Below are positions 60,051 to 64,000 of a DNA stretch of 64,000 nt, piece by piece. This stretch comes from CAZQXD01 sp964597315. Its GTDB lineage: Bacteria; Pseudomonadota; Gammaproteobacteria; Competibacterales; Competibacteraceae. The position numbers were made by a program, and so were the translations under genes. The stretch is from the NCBI GenBank assembly GCA_964597315.1, contig CAZQXD010000007.1:40663-104662 (forward strand), in the 5' to 3' direction. The notes beneath the pieces are model-generated. The model had not been told where the DNA came from. It saw nothing but the letters and a program-made list of their open reading frames with translations, and searched no databases. Each line of letters starts with the position of its first letter. Position 1 is the first letter of the stretch.

Positions 60051-60533
60051 ATGCAGTCCTCGCCTCCCGCCTCTGGCGCCGATGTTCTACCCACGACCTG
60101 CCGCCGCCATTGGGAACGGCGCCGGGTGTCTCTGTTGCCAATGCTGGTTCACGGTCACTTTCATGGCCGCCGCCGCCGCGCCCGCCGGGGCGCTGATCAA
60201 AGGGGATTTTATGTGGACCGCTACCCCCCCTCGTTACTGGCGTTGGTGGTGACCATCTTTTTGCTGAATTGCACGGATGCGCTGCTGACGCTGCGGTTGT
60301 TGCAAACCGGTTCAGAAGAAATGAACCCGCTCATGGCCGTGCTGATTGAATGGAACTGGAATGTGTTTACCACCGCCAAATTTACCCTGACCGGGCTATG
60401 TCTGGGATTTTTGGTGCTGCACATCAATTTCCGGTTGTTTCGGATAGTCTCGGTACGGCAGTTGCTTTGGGCCATCCTGGGCGTCTATATGGCCTTGGTC
60501 TGCTACGAACTCTGGTTGCTGGGCCGCCCCTGA
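60051..60533 (+). CDS. DUF5658-like small membrane protein
   Basis: A 160-residue protein. The start MQSSPPASGADVLP follows CGGAG by about 8 nt. After a basic, Arg/His-rich segment (residues 35-60) come three hydrophobic helices: SLLALVVTIFLLNCTDALL, FTLTGLCLGFLVLHI and LLWAILGVYMALVCYELWLL. The pattern LNCTDALLTLRLLQTGSEEMNP is characteristic of DUF5658-type proteins of unknown function. Confidence 0.7.
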   Translation: MQSSPPASGADVLPTTCRRHWERRRVSLLPMLVHGHFHGRRRRARRGADQRGFYVDRYPPSLLALVVTIFLLNCTDALLTLRLLQTGSEEMNPLMAVLIEWNWNVFTTAKFTLTGLCLGFLVLHINFRLFRIVSVRQLLWAILGVYMALVCYELWLLGRP

Positions 60534-60576
60534 ACCAGCCTTTGCCGGCAGGGGCGGCCTTTGTCCTAAGTCGCCA

Positions 60577-61167
60577 TTACACGGCGACAGCCATGTGCCG
60601 CTCCAATTCATAGAGCAGATCGCAGCTATCGGTTTTGACTGTGGGGGGTTTAATGGCTCTTTGCAGTTGAACGACTTTGTTCCGACCCTTGGGTGAGAAT
60701 ACGCCCTCCAGGAACGACACCACCGCCTGATTCTCAAGAACGTATTCCGACTCCAAACCGGCCCCGCCGTGGGTGGTCAGACGGCGGGCCAGGTCCAAGG
60801 CGGTAGCACCGCTATCACAGCGGCGGAAACAGTCGATGCCATTGCGCACCAAGGCTTTCAGAAGTTGCACCTTGGCCATGCCCCCCGATTCCCGGCACAA
60901 AGTGGCGCTGTAGCGCCACACGGCCACCAGCACCGCATTGCGGCCGTGACCATCCACGGCATGAATATCGGCGCCAAGCCGAACCAGCAATTCAGCGGTC
61001 TCGCTCAAACCGTTAGCGACGGCCTCCAAGAAAGGCGTCGTCTGGGCGGGACCGTAACGGAAGTCCACCGGCCCCTTGCGGCTGCGTATCAGCTTCTCGG
61101 CCTGCTTTGAGTCAAAGTTCCAAATAGCCCTCATCAAACTGTGTTCCCACTGATCGTTGGTCATCAT
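60577..61167 (-). CDS. Ankyrin-repeat protein
   Basis: A 196-residue soluble protein with about three ankyrin repeats: QTTPFLEAVANGLSETAELL, then LVRLGADIHAVDGHGRNAVL, then LVRNGIDCFRRCDSGATALD. The N terminus is MMTNDQWEHSLMRAIWNFDS and the C-terminal 45 residues are non-repeat. A GGAGGA site precedes tandem ATG codons. It is probably a cytoplasmic protein-binding module; the partner is unknown. Confidence 0.75.
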   Translation of the reverse strand: MMTNDQWEHSLMRAIWNFDSKQAEKLIRSRKGPVDFRYGPAQTTPFLEAVANGLSETAELLVRLGADIHAVDGHGRNAVLVAVWRYSATLCRESGGMAKVQLLKALVRNGIDCFRRCDSGATALDLARRLTTHGGAGLESEYVLENQAVVSFLEGVFSPKGRNKVVQLQRAIKPPTVKTDSCDLLYELERHMAVAV

Positions 61168-61467
61168 GACTGTCCTCCGTTTCGCTCGATACTCTGGAAA
61201 TTATCTCGCCCTGCTCAGGCTAAAAAGATAACCCGAAAATCGCGTAAAAAACGGTTATTGACAGTTTTTAACGGGCTAATTGTCATGATCATGCTATTAT
61301 CGTGCTGCATTCTGATTCTCACTTCGCGATCCTTTGCAAGGTGTATTTCAAGCTGCGGTTTTTCCTATTTTGCGATGCAAACCGGTACTAGCCGGGACCA
61401 TGGCCACCTTTAAAATCCCCCTCCCCCTGGTCCATACTCGCCACCTGGCCTCAGCGGAAACCCCCTT
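61168..61467. other. Intergenic promoter region between divergent genes
   Basis: About 300 bp between the ankyrin gene and the small membrane protein. The centre (61220-61320) is AT-rich and includes TTGACA near 61258 and TGCTATTAT near 61288 on the plus strand, with non-ideal spacing. Divergent promoters are likely, but start sites cannot be fixed. No RNA gene is seen. Confidence 0.35.
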
Positions 61468-61884
61468 ATGATTCCCATCATCACCCTCATTCTGGTCATT
61501 GCCTTCGCCTTCTGGATGTTCTGGGATACCCAGAGCCATGAGGCGTCCCAAAACAACCTGCTGGAATCTGGTTTCCAGGTGGACGCCACCCTTGAGGGCC
61601 GGCCCTCGGTGTTGTTCGATAGAGATGACCGCAAGCTGGCTTTTGTCTCCTCCACCCGCACCACGGTCTACGACTATGGGCAGGTGTTGGGCTGGGAATG
61701 GGGCTCGCGGCCCAAGGAGGGCTATAACGCCAAAAGCGATACCCAGGAGTCTTACTACGTGGTGTTTTATATGCAGTACGAGGACGAACCCACCATACGG
61801 GTGGAAGGTCTGGAAGAAGCGGAGGCCCGAGTCTGGCAGGGGAAGTTGGAAGACTTGCTCGGCAAGGGCGCCGACGGCGGATGA
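61468..61884 (+). CDS. Small membrane-anchored protein of unknown function
   Basis: A 138-residue protein with a single N-terminal helix (MIPIITLILVIAFAFWMFWD) and a soluble domain of mixed beta character (VLFDRDDRKLAFVSSTRTTV, SYYVVFYMQYEDEPTIRVEG). The pattern resembles DUF4755-like proteins, in which a small PH-like domain follows a helix; this is a tentative comparison. It ends 14 bp before the T-run of the terminator of the convergent acyl-CoA dehydrogenase gene. Confidence 0.6.
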   Translation: MIPIITLILVIAFAFWMFWDTQSHEASQNNLLESGFQVDATLEGRPSVLFDRDDRKLAFVSSTRTTVYDYGQVLGWEWGSRPKEGYNAKSDTQESYYVVFYMQYEDEPTIRVEGLEEAEARVWQGKLEDLLGKGADGG

Positions 61885-61897
61885 CCCGACGCTCGCC

Positions 61898-61926
61898 AAA
61901 AAAAAGCCGGGGCGCCAGGCCCCGGC
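61898..61926 (-). terminator. Intrinsic terminator of the acyl-CoA dehydrogenase gene
   Basis: On the minus strand GCCGGGGC-C and GCCCCGGC form an 8-bp GC stem with a short loop, followed by eight T. It is 30 nt beyond the stop of the acyl-CoA dehydrogenase gene, a textbook rho-independent terminator. Confidence 0.9.
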
Positions 61927-61955
61927 AAACTCATCCACCAGGATGAATGACAGCG

Positions 61956-63752
61956 TTAAAACTGTTCATCAGCAAGCTCCATCACCGTTGCACCGCCGCT
62001 TTGCACCGCCTGGGCCAGGCTTCGGGCCTTGGGCAACACCCGTTCGGCGTAGAACCGAGCCGTAATCCCCTTGGCTCCGTAAAATCCCGGGTCCTCGCCC
62101 GCTTCCAGCCGCTCCCGGGCCGCCAAGGCGGCTCGGGCCATTTGCCAGCCGCCGCAGACCGTTCCCACCAACATCAGGTAATCCACCGAACCGGCCAGCA
62201 CCGCGTTCGGATCATTGGGCATGGTGTCCACGACCCAGGCGGACGCCTGCTCCAGAGCCTTGATGCCCTCGTCCAGGGATTCGCCAATGATCGCCAGCTC
62301 CCCGGACTCCGGGTTTCGCAAGCGGTCCCGGGTGGCCCTCATCTCCCGGAGCAACGCCCCCATGGCCTCGCCCCGGTCCATGGCCAGCTTCCGGCCCACC
62401 AGATCGGCGGCCTGGATGCCCGTGGTGCCCTCATAAATCGTCGTGATCCGGGAGTCCCGCAGGTGCTGGCAGGCGCCGGTTTCTTCCACGAACCCCATGC
62501 CCCCGTGGACTTGCACCCCCAGGGAGGCCAACTCGATGCCCAGTTCGGTGCACCAGCCCTTGACCACCGGGGTGAGCAGGTCCACCCGGGCCTGATGGGC
62601 GCGCCGGGCCTCCGGGTCCGGGTGGTGGTGGGCCAGGTCCATGGCCCCGGCCACCGTGTAACACACCGCCCGCATGGCCTCGGTCTGGGCCTTCATGGTC
62701 AGGAGCATCCGCCGGACATCCGGGTGCTGGATGATGGCCACCCGCTCCCCGGACTTTTGGCCCGCGGGCCGACCCTGGACCCGGTCCCTGGCGTAGGCCA
62801 GGGCCTGTTGATAAGCCCGGTCGGCGATGGCCAGCCCTTGCAGCCCCACCTTGAGGCGGGCCTCGTTCATCATGGTGAACATGCAGGCCAGCCCCTGGTT
62901 CTCCTGGCCTACCAGAAAACCGATAGCGCCACCCCGGTCGCCGAAGGACAGGGTGCAGGTGGGGGAGGCATGGATACCCATCTTGTGCTCGATGGACACG
63001 CAATGGACGTCGTTGGCCTCGCCCAGGGAACCATCGGCGTTGACCAACACTTGGGGCGCCAGGAATAGGGAAATGCCCCGCACCCCTTCCGGCGCGTCTG
63101 GGGTCCGGGCCAGCACCAGGTGGATGATATTGTCGGTGAGGTCATGGTCGCCCCAGGTGATGAAGATTTTTTGGCCGGAGATCCGATAGTGATCCCCCTC
63201 CGGCACGGCCTTGGCCCGCACCGCCGACAGGTCGGAACCGGCGGCCGGTTCGGTGAGGTTCATGGTGCCGGTCCACTGGCCGCTGACCAGCTTGGCCAGA
63301 TAAATCCCTTTCAGCGCCTCGCTGCCGTGGACTTTCAGGGCTTCCACGGCCCCGGCGGTGAGCATGGGGCACAGGGCGAAGGACATATTGGCCGCTTGCC
63401 ACATTTCATGGGTGGCGGTGCCCACCAGCTCCGGCAAGCCCTGGCCCTCGTAGTCCACGGCGCCGGACAGGCCGTTCCAGCCCCCGTCCACGAACTGGGC
63501 GTAAGCGTCACGGAAGCCGTCGGCGGACCGGACCCGGCCATCAACCCAGCGGGCGCCCTGCTCGTCGCCAGGCTTATTGAGAGGCGCTAGCACCTCGCCG
63601 GCCAACTTGGCGGCCTCTTCCAGCACCGCCTCCACTAGTTCCGGTCCCACCTCGGCCTCGGCGAAGGCGGGCAACGCGGCCACGGCCTCCAGGCCGGCTA
63701 GTTCCTGGATCACAAAACGCATGTCCCGGGTCGGGGCGAAATACGTGGTCAT
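61956..63752 (-). CDS. Acyl-CoA dehydrogenase of the long (DmdC/FadE5-like) class
   Basis: A 598-residue flavoprotein. The start MTTYFAPTRDMRFVIQELAG has TAGGAGAG 6 nt upstream. LCPMLTAGAVEALKVHGSE, GTMNLTEPAAGSDLSAVRA and KIFITWGDHDLTDNIIHLVL form the FAD and substrate site. The catalytic Glu is in TIYEGTTGIQAADLVGRKL near 430. The extra C-terminal domain marks the 3-methylmercaptopropionyl-CoA dehydrogenase/FadE5 class. The actual acyl chain is unknown. It lies directly downstream of etfA, whose product accepts its electrons. Confidence 0.92.
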   Translation of the reverse strand: MTTYFAPTRDMRFVIQELAGLEAVAALPAFAEAEVGPELVEAVLEEAAKLAGEVLAPLNKPGDEQGARWVDGRVRSADGFRDAYAQFVDGGWNGLSGAVDYEGQGLPELVGTATHEMWQAANMSFALCPMLTAGAVEALKVHGSEALKGIYLAKLVSGQWTGTMNLTEPAAGSDLSAVRAKAVPEGDHYRISGQKIFITWGDHDLTDNIIHLVLARTPDAPEGVRGISLFLAPQVLVNADGSLGEANDVHCVSIEHKMGIHASPTCTLSFGDRGGAIGFLVGQENQGLACMFTMMNEARLKVGLQGLAIADRAYQQALAYARDRVQGRPAGQKSGERVAIIQHPDVRRMLLTMKAQTEAMRAVCYTVAGAMDLAHHHPDPEARRAHQARVDLLTPVVKGWCTELGIELASLGVQVHGGMGFVEETGACQHLRDSRITTIYEGTTGIQAADLVGRKLAMDRGEAMGALLREMRATRDRLRNPESGELAIIGESLDEGIKALEQASAWVVDTMPNDPNAVLAGSVDYLMLVGTVCGGWQMARAALAARERLEAGEDPGFYGAKGITARFYAERVLPKARSLAQAVQSGGATVMELADEQF

Positions 63753-63911
63753 GGGGTACTCTCCTATGGCAATCAGCTGTCTCGGTGGTCCGAAGTGGGA
63801 CGCCGTGCCAAAAACGTGGCGCGTCCCGGCGGTTTGGAATGGCGATTCATGGGGCAAGCGGTCCACCGTGGGCCAAAGTGAGAGAAACTCCACTCCGGCC
63901 CTGGCGGCTGC

Positions 63912-64000
63912 TCAGCCCTTCCCCTGATCCAGGGCCTGGCTCAGTTCCGGCAGCACCTGGAACAAGTCCCCCACCAACCCGTAGTCGGCCACCTGGAAGA
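63912..64000 (-). CDS. etfA: Electron transfer flavoprotein alpha subunit (3' end only)
   Basis: The minus strand reads into the window with FQVADYGLVGDLFQVLPELS and ends QALDQGKG before TGA. The ADYGLVGDLF motif is the conserved C terminus of EtfA. Only about 29 residues are in the window. It is 159 bp upstream of the acyl-CoA dehydrogenase gene, so the two are probably co-transcribed. Confidence 0.88.
   Translation of the reverse strand, partial: FQVADYGLVGDLFQVLPELSQALDQGKG

Noticed and set aside
63120..63590. Plus-strand open frame within the acyl-CoA dehydrogenase gene
   Set aside because: Antisense shadow of a well-supported gene with no start signals.

Overview
This 64 kb window is a GC-rich chromosomal segment of a gammaproteobacterium. 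The gene blocks nadK-recN, fur, bamE, ratA-rnfH, smpB and hrcA-grpE-dnaK-dnaJ are arranged in the usual gammaproteobacterial way. A tungsten-type aldehyde oxidoreductase operon, a fused TRAP permease and a DmdC/FadE-like acyl-CoA dehydrogenase next to etfA fit an environmental, probably Chromatiales-like lineage; that placement is inference. No rRNA is present. REGION 1 (1-8931) is a type I-F CRISPR-Cas locus on the minus strand: cas1, cas2-3, then csy1-csy2-csy3-csy4. The leader of a CRISPR array, with promoter and IHF site, leads into the first 13 nt of a repeat at the left edge; the array itself lies outside. Between cas2-3 and csy1 is a roughly 515 bp gap holding the most interesting structure of the window. 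It contains two diverged type I-F repeats around a single 24-nt spacer, read on the plus strand. Sixty-two bases upstream is a partial protospacer with a CC PAM, matching 18 of 24 positions. Four of its six mismatches are at positions 6, 12, 18 and 24, the bases that type I Cascade flips out. The site sits on a candidate minus-strand promoter facing a tRNA-Cys-like gene with an abnormal anticodon arm and csy1-csy4. This looks like a CreA-type or autorepressor guide controlling either a guarded RNA (a possible tRNA-like CreT) or the Cascade genes themselves. REGION 2 (9011-11982) is a three-gene operon: thiopurine methyltransferase, MFS permease and a membrane-anchored EEP hydrolase. REGION 3 (12132-18901) holds moaA, then aorA (polyferredoxin), aorB (tungsten aldehyde oxidoreductase), aorC (FAD protein), a MoaD-like protein and a small unknown, followed by a periplasmic binding protein. 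REGION 4 (19139-29215) holds DUF1244, a type II Zorya defence system (zorA-zorB-zorE), a DctQM-fused TRAP permease, and a poorly characterised group with a secreted protein, a membrane-linked LuxR regulator and an STN/HEAT-repeat protein. REGION 5 (29265-47490) is mostly core: the heat-shock operon with a CIRCE-like operator, nadK, recN, fur, bamE, rnfH, ratA, smpB, an unusual quinone-reductase/UbiA fusion, an ALDH, amiC, tsaE, nnr and queG. REGION 6 (47525-49979) is accessory: an Xre/RES toxin-antitoxin pair and an orphan P450. REGION 7 (50174-64000) holds ppc, panD, panC, folK, pcnB, tRNA-Glu, two HDOD signalling proteins (one EAL-like, one GGDEF), small membrane and ankyrin proteins, an acyl-CoA dehydrogenase and the 3' end of etfA.
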